64,000 nt of DNA from Bacteroidota bacterium (GCA_027491085.1 JAIXWW010000016.1:124001-188000); one strand, 5' to 3'. Shown: positions 7,072-15,679, counted from the first letter of the stretch. Numbers and translations are program-made. Notes: a model not told the origin generated them from the letters alone.

Positions 7072-9948
7072 ATGAGTCACCAAAGCGAAGCCATATTAGA
7101 AAACAACTTAATGAAGCAATTGGTTGGTTTGGGTTATGAATCAGTAAAAATTCATGATGGCGAAGCCTTGGTTGATAACCTGAAAACACAACTAGAGATA
7201 TTTAATAAAACCACATTTTCAGCAAAGGAGTTTGATTCCATTTTAAACCATTTGGCCAAAGGAAATGTATTTGACAAAGCAAAAACTTTAAGAGATCGTT
7301 TTCCAATAAAAAGAGAAAACAACGAAACATTTCGCATTCGCTTCTTTGACAATGAAAATTGGAATAACAATAAATACCAAGTTACCAATCAAGTTCAACA
7401 TCAGGGTTCATTTTTAAACCGCTATGATGTTACTTTGTTGGTAAATGGTTTGCCGTTGGTACAAATAGAGCTTAAGCGAACAGGTATTGAGATAAAAGAA
7501 GCTTTCAATCAAATTAACCGTTATCAGCGTCATTCGTTTTGGAGCAATCATGGTTTGTTTCAATACGTTCAATTATTTGTAATTAGCAACGGAGTAAATA
7601 CAAAATACTTAGCCAATAATAGGATGCAATCTGTAAAGCAAACTTTTTATTGGGCAGATGCCAATAATAAAAATATAACTGGCCTAACTGAGTTTGCGCA
7701 AGCATTTTTAAATATAGACCATTTAGGTAAAATGATTTCGCATTATGTGGTAATGAACGAAACTTTTAAGAACATGATGGTTTTGCGTCCTTATCAGTAT
7801 TATGCAACAGAGGCCATCATAAATCAAGTAAAAACCAGTAACGAAAATGGCTATATTTGGCATACTACAGGTTCAGGTAAAACACTCACTTCATTCAAGG
7901 CAAGTCAAATTATCATGGATTTGTCCGAAGTGCATAAAGTGGTATTTGTGGTAGATAGAAAAGATTTGGACTATCAAACCATGTTGGAGTTCAACGCCTT
8001 TAAAAAAGACAGTGTTGATGTTACTGATAATACAGCTTCATTAGTTAAGCAATTAACTGATGATACAAAGTTGGTGCTTACCACCATTCAGAAATTAAAT
8101 AATGCCATTACCAAACATCATTACGAAACAAAATTAGGGAACTTACAAGACAAAAAAATTGTATTCATTTTTGATGAGTGTCACCGTTCTCAATTTGGTG
8201 AAACACACGATAGAATTATTACATATTTTAAAAAAGCACAACTGTTTGGTTTTACTGGAACACCCATTTTTGCAGCCAATGCCAGCAAAAATGAATTAGG
8301 AAAACGAACCACTAAAGATTTATTTGGCACATGCTTACACAAATATGTGATTACAGATGCCATTCGCGATCAAAATGTGCTGAGATTTGGAATTGAATAC
8401 ATTGGTAAGTATAAACAAAAAGGCAACACTTTTATTGATATAGAAGTGGAAGATATTGATAAAATGGAAGTTTTTAATGATGAAAAACGCTTGTCAAAAA
8501 TAGCAGATTACATCATTGCTTACCATGGTCACAAAACATTTAACAAAGATTACTCAGCTATATTTGCGGTTAGCAGCATTGCAAACGCAATAAAATATTA
8601 CGACATTTTAAAGAAGAAAAAAGAAGCTGGAGAACATAATTTGCGCATAGCTACCATTTTTACTTATGGAGCCAATGAAGAAGATGAGGATGCACAAGAT
8701 TATTTACCTGAAGATGAGTTGGAATATACCATGGCAGCAGAGCCAAAGTATGCGAGTATTTCAAGTCATACGAGGGATAAATTAGAATCATATATAGCAG
8801 ATTATAACACCATGTATGGCACTAATTTTTCAACTAAAGATAGCAAAGAATTTGAAAATTATTTCAAAGACATCAGCAAACGTTTAAAAGAAAGAGAAAA
8901 AGAAGCTGCCAAGGATGAAGACAGGCTTGATATTTTATTGGTGGTAAGTATGTTTCTTACTGGCTTTGATGCAAAGAAAGTAAACACGATGTATATTGAT
9001 AAAAACTTGAAACATCATGGCGTTATACAAGCATATTCAAGAACCAATAGAATTTTAGGAGAACAAAAATCACAAGGCAATATTTTATGTTTCCGTAACT
9101 TAAAAAAAGCAACCGATGAAGCCATTACTTTGTTCTCGAATAAAGAGGCCATTGAAGAGATTATTTTACCTCCTTATGAATCCATTGCAAAGAAATTTAA
9201 AGAAGCTTTAAAAACATTGCTCACCCTTGTTCCAACCTATCAACACGTAGATGAATTAGAAAGTGAAGAAGATGAACTAGCTTTTATTCAGGCGTTTAGG
9301 GCATTGTTACGAGCAAAAAATGTTTTAGAATCATACACCGATTTTAGTTGGGATGATTTGGGAATAGATGAACAAACTTTTGAAAACTACAAAAGCAAGT
9401 ATTTAGATTTATACGATAAAGTAAAGACCAATGAAGCCAAGCAAAAAACATCCATTTTAGATGATATTGACTTTGAATTGGAACTTATCCATAGAGACTT
9501 AATCAATGTGGCTTATATTATTAAGTTATTAGCAAAACTAAAAGATGCTAAAACCACTGAATCACAAAAGCAGAAAAAAGCCATCATGGATTTACTAGGT
9601 GGTGATATTGAATTAAGAAGTAAGCGCGAACTGATACAAAAATTCATTGAAGAAAACTTGCCTCAAATCGATAATTCCGACAATATCCAAGATGAATTTG
9701 AAAAATACTGGCAAGAGCAAAAAGTATTGGCTCTAAACGCACTTTGTGAAGAAGAGCAACTAGACAAAGCTCAGTTTAAAGCATTGATAGAAGCCTATAT
9801 TTTTAGTGGCCAAGACCCTTTAAGAGATGAAGTTTTAAAATGTTTGGGTGGTCGCCCTAGTATTCTACAAGCTCGCGAAATAGGCGAAAGAATTATATTC
9901 AAAATGAAGGAATATATTGAAATTTTTGAACAAGGAATGGTGGCGTAA
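7072..9948 (+). CDS. hsdR: Type I restriction-modification system, endonuclease/translocase subunit HsdR
   Basis: The 958-residue restriction subunit has a PD-(D/E)xK nuclease at the N-terminus: Asp119 in RYDV and Glu133-Leu-Lys135 in IELKR, with a following QxxxY-type stretch (FNQINRYQ). The superfamily 2 motor comes next: Walker A TTGSGKT (265-271), DECH box (368-371) and FTGTP. The C-terminal helical part binds the methylase core. Together with HsdM and HsdS it should cut unmodified DNA after ATP-driven translocation. All key residues are present and the length is normal, so the system looks intact. The start is one base after the stop of the RhuM-Doc gene. Confidence 0.96.
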   Translation: MSHQSEAILENNLMKQLVGLGYESVKIHDGEALVDNLKTQLEIFNKTTFSAKEFDSILNHLAKGNVFDKAKTLRDRFPIKRENNETFRIRFFDNENWNNNKYQVTNQVQHQGSFLNRYDVTLLVNGLPLVQIELKRTGIEIKEAFNQINRYQRHSFWSNHGLFQYVQLFVISNGVNTKYLANNRMQSVKQTFYWADANNKNITGLTEFAQAFLNIDHLGKMISHYVVMNETFKNMMVLRPYQYYATEAIINQVKTSNENGYIWHTTGSGKTLTSFKASQIIMDLSEVHKVVFVVDRKDLDYQTMLEFNAFKKDSVDVTDNTASLVKQLTDDTKLVLTTIQKLNNAITKHHYETKLGNLQDKKIVFIFDECHRSQFGETHDRIITYFKKAQLFGFTGTPIFAANASKNELGKRTTKDLFGTCLHKYVITDAIRDQNVLRFGIEYIGKYKQKGNTFIDIEVEDIDKMEVFNDEKRLSKIADYIIAYHGHKTFNKDYSAIFAVSSIANAIKYYDILKKKKEAGEHNLRIATIFTYGANEEDEDAQDYLPEDELEYTMAAEPKYASISSHTRDKLESYIADYNTMYGTNFSTKDSKEFENYFKDISKRLKEREKEAAKDEDRLDILLVVSMFLTGFDAKKVNTMYIDKNLKHHGVIQAYSRTNRILGEQKSQGNILCFRNLKKATDEAITLFSNKEAIEEIILPPYESIAKKFKEALKTLLTLVPTYQHVDELESEEDELAFIQAFRALLRAKNVLESYTDFSWDDLGIDEQTFENYKSKYLDLYDKVKTNEAKQKTSILDDIDFELELIHRDLINVAYIIKLLAKLKDAKTTESQKQKKAIMDLLGGDIELRSKRELIQKFIEENLPQIDNSDNIQDEFEKYWQEQKVLALNALCEEEQLDKAQFKALIEAYIFSGQDPLRDEVLKCLGGRPSILQAREIGERIIFKMKEYIEIFEQGMVA

Positions 9949-10108
9949 AAGTGATGTAATTGCGAAATTTGATTTTGTATGTAATTTTATGTCCATAATT
10001 TCAATTAAAATTCTAACGATTACCACACTAACCCTCAAAAACTGTAAATCTATTACAGTATTAATTAAATAATATGTAAACTTTTTTTTAGTATGAGTCA
10101 GTGTAATA

Positions 10109-10157
10109 TTTGCGCATGAGTTGCGCACTGCGCAAAATGCGCAACTATATGCGCAAA
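10109..10157. repeat. Inverted repeat built from GCGCAAC words
   Basis: The left arm TTTGCGCATGAGTTGCGCA (10109-10127) and the right arm TGCGCAACTATATGCGCAAA (10138-10157) are near-perfect inverted copies around a 10-base centre. The same word pair recurs once at about 11828-11848. This could be a protein-binding palindrome or a cruciform site. Confidence 0.7.
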
Positions 10158-10171
10158 CACTATTCATTTAT

Positions 10172-10690
10172 TGAATATTTAGTTACTACTTAAAGCAGCT
10201 AAATATTATTTAAAAAGCAGCTAAATATTCAATAAATAGTAACTAAATATTGAATCATTAGCAGCTAATTAATCGTTATTGTTTGTAAAAAGCAGAATAG
10301 CAGTTTGAAGTTGGATAATGCTCCATATATTGTGTAATACACGATTATAAAGGCCTTAAATTCGTAACAATCCATAACTTTCATTTGCAACAATTCGCAA
10401 GTATACGAGCTTTTGAATATTTAGTTACTAAATATTGCAGCTAAATATTCAATAATTAGTAACTGTATATTGAATAATTCAGCTAAATAATCGTTATTGT
10501 TTGCAAAAAGCAGGTATGCTTATAAAATAGCTAGTTCAAGCTGGATTTTATACCATATCTTGTGTAATACACGATTATATAGGCCTTAAATTCGTAATAA
10601 TCCGTAACTTTCATTCGCAACAATTCGTATGATTCGCAACAATTCGCAACAATTCGTAACTTTCATTCGCAATAATTCGTAAGTATAAGA
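10172..10690. repeat. Imperfect tandem duplication, two units of about 240-270 bp
   Basis: Copy 1 (10172-10413) and copy 2 (10414-10690) share the same order of words: TGAATATTTAGTTACTA, CAGCTAAATATTCAATAA, TAATCGTTATTGTTTG, TTGTGTAATACACGATTATA, AGGCCTTAAATTCGTAA, then the ATTCGCAAC array. The copies differ at scattered positions, and copy 2 has a longer iteron array. The internal palindrome GTGTAATACAC is conserved in both copies. Confidence 0.8.
10611..10687. repeat. Iteron-like array (ATTCGCAAC words)
   Basis: Words of the form (A/C)ATTCG(C/T)AA(C/T) follow each other mostly at 10-base spacing, about one helical turn. A shorter stretch lies at 10381-10402 in the first copy of the tandem duplication. 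Similar arrays occur at 14941-14996 and 15181-15234. Confidence 0.7.
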
Positions 10691-10824
10691 GACACCTATA
10701 AAATATTGCATATTTAGTTACTATTCAGTTACTAAATATTGCAGCTAATTAATACAGAAATTGTATTTCAGGGGTTGTTATTTTGTTAAATCTAATTGGG
10801 TAAAAGTGGCTAAGGCTTTCGGTC

Positions 10825-11229
10825 TTAAAGAAATCCCTTTTCCTTCAAAATGGCGGTTTCAAATTCAACACTTTCGGCTTCTTCATTGACATCACCACCA
10901 ATTAGTGTATATATGTATATTTCTTCTTCATTATGGTATTCCACGAACGAGAGAGAAATACTAAATGCAGCATTTTTTCCAAACTCAAAATCTCGCGGTG
11001 CCGCAAACTCTAAAAAGTATTTAGTTTTTTCTAAACCTTCCAATCTTTCCCAGTAATATTTTTCTGCGTCTGCTTTACATTTCAATAAATCGACACCTTC
11101 AAATAACTTTTCATGGCATATCGGTTCGTTTTTACCTTCGTCCATGCGAAATGTTGTAACAAATTCTTCTACCAAATAATAATAACTTGGTTCTTTAGTC
11201 ACAAGATTCTTATTTACAAATTCTATCAT
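10825..11229 (-). CDS. Hypothetical protein (134 aa)
   Basis: An acidic cytoplasmic protein beginning MIEFVNKNLVTKEPSYYYLV. It has a run of beta-strand-like segments in the second half (AAFSISLSFVEYHNEEEIYI, then YTLIGGDVNEE). I do not recognise the family; the composition suggests a small alpha+beta fold like many immunity or accessory proteins, but no toxin partner lies next to it. It follows an exported OB-fold-like gene by 50 bases on the same strand. The start ATG at 11229 is the only good one. The product is unknown. Confidence 0.6.
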   Translation of the reverse strand: MIEFVNKNLVTKEPSYYYLVEEFVTTFRMDEGKNEPICHEKLFEGVDLLKCKADAEKYYWERLEGLEKTKYFLEFAAPRDFEFGKNAAFSISLSFVEYHNEEEIYIYTLIGGDVNEEAESVEFETAILKEKGFL

Positions 11230-11279
11230 TTTTTTTTAAATTGTCAATGTATTGCGATATGGTCATTGAATTAAATCCA

Positions 11280-11645
11280 TTAATAACCTGTTACCTTAAT
11301 TCGTGTTTCTCCGTTATAAATAATTTGGTTTCTTCCTTTGTTTTCAGTTAATTTACCAGTTACACATACTTTTCTATTTGATAAATACCCAGGATGAATT
11401 ATGCCATATTTTTCTTTATGGTCAGTTTCAATTACAATTGTTAATTTTTGATAAGGAAATGGCTTTCCTAAAAAAATGTAATAAATTGGAGCAGAACCTT
11501 TTGAAATATTAAAGGAAGCAACACTGTCGCAAATAGTTACAACTTTATTAAGATTTGAAGACAGGCTATCAATGGAAATTAAGTTTTGGCAAAAAATTAG
11601 ATTGAACTTAAAAAGTACAATTGCAATGGTAATTAAGTTTTTCAA
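11280..11645 (-). CDS. Exported OB-fold-like protein
   Basis: The frame opens with a TTG at 11645 and gives a signal peptide (KNLITIAIVLFKFNLIFCQ) and a mature domain of about 100 residues. The mature part has the order seen in small OB-fold 'nucleic-acid-binding' exported proteins of Bacteroidota: VVTICDSVASF, IFLGKPFPYQKLTIVIE, NRKVCVTGKLTENKGRNQI, then a last strand. OB-folds of this kind bind oligonucleotides or sugars; the ligand here is unknown. No ATG is available upstream before a stop, so the TTG start is inferred from the signal peptide. It is a small gene between the SRAP cassette and a hypothetical gene. Confidence 0.6.
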   Translation of the reverse strand: MKNLITIAIVLFKFNLIFCQNLISIDSLSSNLNKVVTICDSVASFNISKGSAPIYYIFLGKPFPYQKLTIVIETDHKEKYGIIHPGYLSNRKVCVTGKLTENKGRNQIIYNGETRIKVTGY

Positions 11646-11858
11646 TTCAATATTTATTACACAATATTAATAATACTAGTGAATAAATTTACTATTTGTA
11701 ATGAATAAATTTATTCAACTTTAAATGACTTGTCCTTATATAAGTATACTCAAAAATTTAATTCTATGCAGTTAATTATGCCAAATTAATCTGCTATTAC
11801 CAATAAGTATGCATCAGTTCAATTATACATGCGCAACAATGCGCAAACTTTGTAAAAA

Positions 11859-12476
11859 TTAATACATTGGTTCAGCTTTTAAATCAATTTCACATTTACT
11901 AAATAGCCTATAGTCAACATTAGGGTTAAGCCAATCTTGCTCGTTCTCTTTTGTTAAAATTACTGGCATTCTTTTTTTAGTATTATGTACTTCAGCCATT
12001 AATTCGTTAGCCGCTGTAGTTACCATAGAGTACGTATTTATGACCTCTCCAGTTAACTTATTAGTCCATGAGCTGTAAATACCTGCAAAGGCAAATAATT
12101 CCTCATTAGGCAAGGTTATTAAATATTGTAGTTTATCTTTTCCCGCTGGGTCTAACCATTTCCATTCATAAAAACCATCAACTACAATTAAACAGCGATT
12201 CTTAATGTAATTTCGATAGGAAGGTTTTTCCTCGAGTGATTCAATACGTGCATTTAAGGTGTTTTTTCTAAAGCTTTCATCTTTTGCCCAACTTGGAATT
12301 AAACCCCATGAATAAAGTTGAATATTCTTCTTCTTCGTATTTGTAATAATTGGAGTTAATGGGTTTGTAAATCCGTTAAATCTATCAGAGTTAATAGGTA
12401 AATCACCTATAGGTAATAAATTAAACCTGTTCTCTAATGTTTGGGCATCTGTAGTTTGTTTAGAATAATAGCACAT
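11859..12476 (-). CDS. yedK: SOS response-associated peptidase (SRAP/YedK/HMCES family)
   Basis: This 205-residue protein should shield abasic sites in single-stranded DNA by a covalent thiazolidine bond to its second residue. The catalytic set is complete: Cys2 directly after Met1, Asn75 in NARIES, Glu104 in FYEW and His164 before KKRMPVIL. The WGLIPSWAK segment (58-65) is the usual DNA-contact stretch. It is the last gene of umuD-umuC-unknown-SRAP, 6 bases after the unknown gene, matching the family's frequent association with SOS operons. Length and motifs are normal, so function should be intact. Confidence 0.93.
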   Translation of the reverse strand: MCYYSKQTTDAQTLENRFNLLPIGDLPINSDRFNGFTNPLTPIITNTKKKNIQLYSWGLIPSWAKDESFRKNTLNARIESLEEKPSYRNYIKNRCLIVVDGFYEWKWLDPAGKDKLQYLITLPNEELFAFAGIYSSWTNKLTGEVINTYSMVTTAANELMAEVHNTKKRMPVILTKENEQDWLNPNVDYRLFSKCEIDLKAEPMY

Positions 12477-12482
12477 TGTTTT

Positions 12483-12932
12483 CTAATTAAAAATCTCAAA
12501 TTTAGTTGCATCTGATATCTTATCACTTTCTAAAAGTGAACTCCTAACCGACATTAATTCTTCAAAAGTTTCAAAATCAATTATTTTACTTTCAATATCT
12601 ATAAGTTCTGATGGTGCATTATCAATATCAGCCCCTACGTAATAAGCTAAATACTCTAATTGAAATGGTCTTAATTTATCAAATTTAAATTCAAAATCTA
12701 CACCTTCAACAAGTTCAGCTTTGTCTTTAGTTTTATTATGTAAAATGTAAGTTTCGTTACAACTTCCATAATATTTTACGCATAAATTGTGGGATACATC
12801 ATTAATAACTGTGCTGATGTCTTTTGGTTTATTACTAGTTTCCCATTCATTAAGAAAATTTTCATAGCTTTCATGGTCAACTTCAATAAAGTCTTTTAGC
12901 CCATTTAGGGGAATAAATAAGTTATTTGTCAT
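12483..12932 (-). CDS. Hypothetical protein in the umuDC-SRAP operon
   Basis: A 149-residue acidic protein with no signal peptide or membrane segment, beginning MTNNLFIPLNGLKDFIEVDH. The central KFDKLRPFQLEYLAYYVGAD and a helical acidic C-terminus are visible. I do not recognise a family. It lies 40 bases after umuC and 6 bases before the SRAP gene, all on the minus strand, so it is very probably part of an SOS-regulated operon. A role as an accessory factor for translesion synthesis or abasic-site protection is only guilt by association. The acidic charge could alternatively indicate DNA mimicry, which I cannot support further. Confidence 0.65.
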   Translation of the reverse strand: MTNNLFIPLNGLKDFIEVDHESYENFLNEWETSNKPKDISTVINDVSHNLCVKYYGSCNETYILHNKTKDKAELVEGVDFEFKFDKLRPFQLEYLAYYVGADIDNAPSELIDIESKIIDFETFEELMSVRSSLLESDKISDATKFEIFN

Positions 12933-12972
12933 ATCGGGGTAGTATTAAAAAAAAATATATAAAATAAGTGAA

Positions 12973-14238
12973 TTATGCTTTTATCATTAATAATTCATCT
13001 ATTCTAGTTGTATATCTTGGAGAAAGTTTTTCTTGTTTCATCTTCCAAGCCCTACCGATGTCTTGTGATGCTAATTTCACTTTGGTCACACCAATTGTTT
13101 TATTTACATTGTCAATAGCCTTCATGAGTGAAATGTGCTTAGGGTTACTGTTTTCAAACATGTTAAGCTGTTTTTGTGATTCAGGCGTAATTTCCATAAC
13201 TATAACACCAGTTTTCTTGAATAAATATCCTTTTTTGTAAATCTTACTCAATGCGTTGGTGGCAAATTTTGAAAGCTCGATATTCGAATTAGTTGGATAG
13301 GGAAGTTTTATTAAAATATTTTTACTGTATTGTTCAAGGTCTTTTCTGTGGTAATTAGTCAATAAAAAAACCATCATAGCGTTACAGTAAGAATTTTGTT
13401 TTCTGAGTTTTTCAGCACAATTTACAGCATAAGAAGAAACACGTTCTTTGATGTAATTGTAATCGTCATAGTTCTTATCAAATGAACGAGTGCATGCAAT
13501 GTTCTTTTTATCAACCAATGCATCATCTAGGTCTAAACAAGGGATTCCAAGCAGTTCATTATAAAGCCTTAGACCAACTATACTCATATGCTTTTTAATC
13601 CAATCTGCTTGCAATAAAGTAAATTGGTAAGCATTTTTAACCCCAATTGCTTGCAAGCGTTTAGCATGTTGTCGGCCAATACCCCAAACATCCTCAATAG
13701 GAAGCCATTTTAGGGCTTTAATTCGCTTTTCCTCATTGTCAATCACATATACATTGCCTGTTTTTTCAGGGAATTTTTTTGCTATTTTATTAGCTACTTT
13801 AGACAATGATTTTGTATGAGCAAAACCAACTGAAACAGGTATTCCAGTACCTTTTGTTACTTTATATCGTATGTCCTTCCCAATTGTATTGTAATCAAAG
13901 AAAGCATCAAAGCCATCAAATTTTAAAAATGCTTCATCAATACTATAAACTTCAATATCAGGTGAAAATTCAGCTAATAAATCCATAACCCTACTACTCA
14001 TATCACCATATAGCGCATAATTAGAAGAAAATACGTGGATATTTTCCTTTTCAAATAACTCTTTGTATTCAAAAGCAACTGCGCCCATAGGTACACCAAG
14101 CTTTTTAGCTTCGTTACTACGTGCTATTACACAACCATCATTGTTTGATAAAACAACAATAGGCTTACCTCTTAACTTTGGTTGAAATGTTCTCTCACAC
14201 GAGGCGTAAAAGTTATTACAATCTATTAAAGCGAACAT
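12973..14238 (-). CDS. umuC: Y-family translesion DNA polymerase (Pol V subunit UmuC)
   Basis: The 421-residue polymerase copies across damaged DNA. The palm carries Asp6 in ALIDCNNFYASCE and Asp101-Glu102 in SIDEAFL; the fingers include NNDGCVIARSNEAK. The helix-hairpin-helix thumb follows (EDVWGIGRQHAKRL), then the little-finger domain. QLNMF at 357-361 is a good beta-clamp-binding motif. I chose the ATG at 14238: it lies 2 bases after the umuD stop and gives the usual MFALID start, whereas the longer frame adds 13 unrelated residues from the umuD overlap. It is cotranscribed with umuD. Confidence 0.95.
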   Translation of the reverse strand: MFALIDCNNFYASCERTFQPKLRGKPIVVLSNNDGCVIARSNEAKKLGVPMGAVAFEYKELFEKENIHVFSSNYALYGDMSSRVMDLLAEFSPDIEVYSIDEAFLKFDGFDAFFDYNTIGKDIRYKVTKGTGIPVSVGFAHTKSLSKVANKIAKKFPEKTGNVYVIDNEEKRIKALKWLPIEDVWGIGRQHAKRLQAIGVKNAYQFTLLQADWIKKHMSIVGLRLYNELLGIPCLDLDDALVDKKNIACTRSFDKNYDDYNYIKERVSSYAVNCAEKLRKQNSYCNAMMVFLLTNYHRKDLEQYSKNILIKLPYPTNSNIELSKFATNALSKIYKKGYLFKKTGVIVMEITPESQKQLNMFENSNPKHISLMKAIDNVNKTIGVTKVKLASQDIGRAWKMKQEKLSPRYTTRIDELLMIKA

Positions 14239-14240
14239 GG

Positions 14241-14690
14241 TTAATGACGTTGAATTGAAAATGTTACTATTCCCCAAATTTCAAAGTCATTATATTCAGT
14301 AATTTTTATGGGTTGAAATTTTTCATTTTCTGGCATCAGCCAAATTCCTTCTTTGTTTACTTTTAGACGTTTTAAAACAAATTCACCATCAATAATACAT
14401 ACCGCTATTTTGCCATCTGTAGGCTCCAACGATTTATCAATGATTAATATGTCTTTGTCAGAAATTCCAGCACCTTGCATTGAATACCCATCAACAACAG
14501 CAATAAATGTTGTTGATTCCTTTTTGATAAGGTATTTATTAAGGTCAATTTTATTGTCTAAAAAATCAGCAGCTGGTGAAGGGAAACCAGCACTAACACT
14601 TCCATCCATTAATGGTAATTCAAGTTCTGTTTCAGTATCAGCTTGATAAATTTTGAAACCTGACTTTGTTTTTAGTTGCTTGTTTTTCAA
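14241..14690 (-). CDS. umuD: UmuD-like S24 autoprotease
   Basis: The 149-residue LexA-fold autoprotease should cleave itself on RecA filaments to give UmuD', the partner of UmuC. The cleavage site Ala34-Gly35 lies in SVSAGFPSPAADFLD. The catalytic dyad is Ser70 (VDGYSMQGAGI) and Lys107 (EFVLKRLK). The N-terminus is short and has no DNA-binding domain, so this is UmuD and not LexA. The frame starts at a TTG (14690); no ATG lies nearby. A candidate promoter and a CCATTCA/TGAATGG inverted repeat (14712-14743) lie upstream and could form the control region. Confidence 0.92.
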   Translation of the reverse strand: MKNKQLKTKSGFKIYQADTETELELPLMDGSVSAGFPSPAADFLDNKIDLNKYLIKKESTTFIAVVDGYSMQGAGISDKDILIIDKSLEPTDGKIAVCIIDGEFVLKRLKVNKEGIWLMPENEKFQPIKITEYNDFEIWGIVTFSIQRH

Positions 14691-14711
14691 TGTTTTTAGC
14701 TTGTATTAAAT

Positions 14712-14743
14712 CCATTCAAAAAATAGCTAACGCTTGTGAATGG
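14712..14743. promoter_or_regulatory. Inverted repeat upstream of umuD, possible operator or leader hairpin
   Basis: CCATTCA at 14712-14718 is mirrored by TGAATGG at 14737-14743 around an 18-base centre. It lies between the candidate promoter and the umuD start, where a repressor or an RNA hairpin could act. A true SOS box has not been recognised. Confidence 0.35.
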
Positions 14744-14750
14744 AGAGAAA

Positions 14751-14784
14751 CAAATTTATCCAATTGTATTCAAGTTGGTTTCAA
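14751..14784 (-). promoter_or_regulatory. Candidate promoter of the umuDC-SRAP operon
   Basis: On the minus strand TAAATTTG (plus-strand 14751-14758) matches the Bacteroidota -7 box exactly, and a TTTTG lies 23 bases upstream (plus-strand 14782-14786). The spacing is at the long end of the normal range. It is placed about 60 bases before the umuD start. Confidence 0.35.
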
Positions 14785-14940
14785 AATGATTGTAAATAAA
14801 TGTATCAATTTAGAATTGAGGCCATAAAATTACCAACCGTTATTAATTAATTCAGTAGTATTATTTTTTAACTGCGTAACTATGCTCAAACAGTAAAATT
14901 TATTGAATATTTAGTTACTATTTATTGTAACTAAGTTGAC

Positions 14941-14996
14941 GATTCGCAATAATTCGCAACTTTGATTCGCAACAATTCGCAACAATTCGCAACCAA
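14941..14996. repeat. Iteron-like array, second site
   Basis: Five near-identical words (GATTCGCAAT, AATTCGCAAC, then after a 4-base shift three more ATTCGCAAC copies) at 10-base period. The array ends in the sequence CCAACTTAACCAT. Confidence 0.75.
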
Positions 14997-15180
14997 CTTA
15001 ACCATGGGCAAGGTTCTTAACTATATAAGAAAACAGGATAATTAATTAAATATTTAGCTACTAATAATTGAAGCTAAGTAATATGTTTACAGTATATTAT
15101 ACATTTTTGATTGTCTTTTTAACTGGTTACAGGAGGTCAGTTCAATTTACCAGTTTAGATGGTAATCTATACGAATTAGC

Positions 15181-15234
15181 TCATTCGCAACAATTCGCAA
15201 CAATTCGTAACATTCGCAACAATTCGTAACAAAC
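15181..15234. repeat. Iteron-like array, third site
   Basis: Five copies of (C/A)ATTCG(C/T)AAC, the first three at exact 10-base period. It is followed by AAACTTAACCAT, the same tail as the array at 14941. Confidence 0.75.
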
Positions 15235-15327
15235 TTAACCATTTGGCTTAACCTAAAATAGGTTTACACATAAAGCGTAAAACATGTATTATAAATCATT
15301 GTAAACTAGATTCAGGAATAGGTATCA

Positions 15328-15380
15328 ACTGTAAACCTATTGCAGTATTAATTGGATTGTATGTAAACTTTTTTCAGGAG
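15328..15380. repeat. Direct repeat of the segment at 10038-10092
   Basis: Both segments read ACTGTAAA(T/C)CTATT(A/G)CAG, then TATTAATT and (A/G)TATGTAAACTTTTTT in the same order. They lie about 5.3 kb apart, on either side of the umuDC-SRAP gene group. Confidence 0.75.
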
Positions 15381-15593
15381 TAATTAATTATTAAAGAGGA
15401 ATATTTAGCTACCAATGATGTAAGTAATTATTAAATTAATTGTTTTCAAAAGAGCAGTTTAATAATTTTTATAAATGAAGGGGAGTAGCTATGAATTGGA
15501 ATGGTTTAAGTAGATACACCGAGCGTATTCAAGCTAAAAATAAAATTGTCGTAAGAAAAATTCACTTATTTCTTTGTATTGTATTGATTTATA

Positions 15594-15618
15594 GTGACTA
15601 AACAGAGTTTTTAGTCAC
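15594..15618. repeat. Short perfect hairpin
   Basis: GTGACTAAA (15594-15602) pairs with TTTAGTCAC (15610-15618) around a 7-base loop. There is no long T-run, so an operator or replication-related hairpin is as likely as a terminator. Confidence 0.5.
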
Positions 15619-15679
15619 GACAAATTACGACAAGTGGTTTTTAATATACTTATTTTCAGGTATTTATATTTTAAAAAGC

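Larger units (their letters stand above)
9949..10824. other. Repeat-rich non-coding spacer
   Basis: This region of about 880 bases contains no convincing gene; a minus-strand frame at 9865-10167 overlaps the end of hsdR and reads as noise. It holds an inverted repeat of GCGCAAC words (10109-10157), an imperfect tandem duplication of about 240 bp (10172-10690), many copies of the words ATTCGCAAC and TATTTAGTTACTA, and a segment (10038-10092) repeated at 15328-15380. It resembles an origin or recombination region more than a promoter spacer. Confidence 0.75.

Noticed and set aside
9865..10167. 100-codon minus-strand frame at the end of hsdR
   Set aside because: It overlaps the hsdR coding end and runs through the inverted GCGCAAC repeat with no domain or start context.
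10381..10690. CRISPR array
   Set aside because: The repeated words are about 10 bases long with no unique spacers of regular length, and no cas genes lie in the window.
12968..13240. 90-codon plus-strand frame inside umuC
   Set aside because: A shadow of umuC, whose catalytic residues and clamp motif are intact on the minus strand.
15490..15600. 36-codon frame with a GGGGAG ribosome-site-like sequence upstream
   Set aside because: It is short, has no homolog that I recognise and lies in repeat-rich non-coding DNA; it is noted only in the spacer entry.
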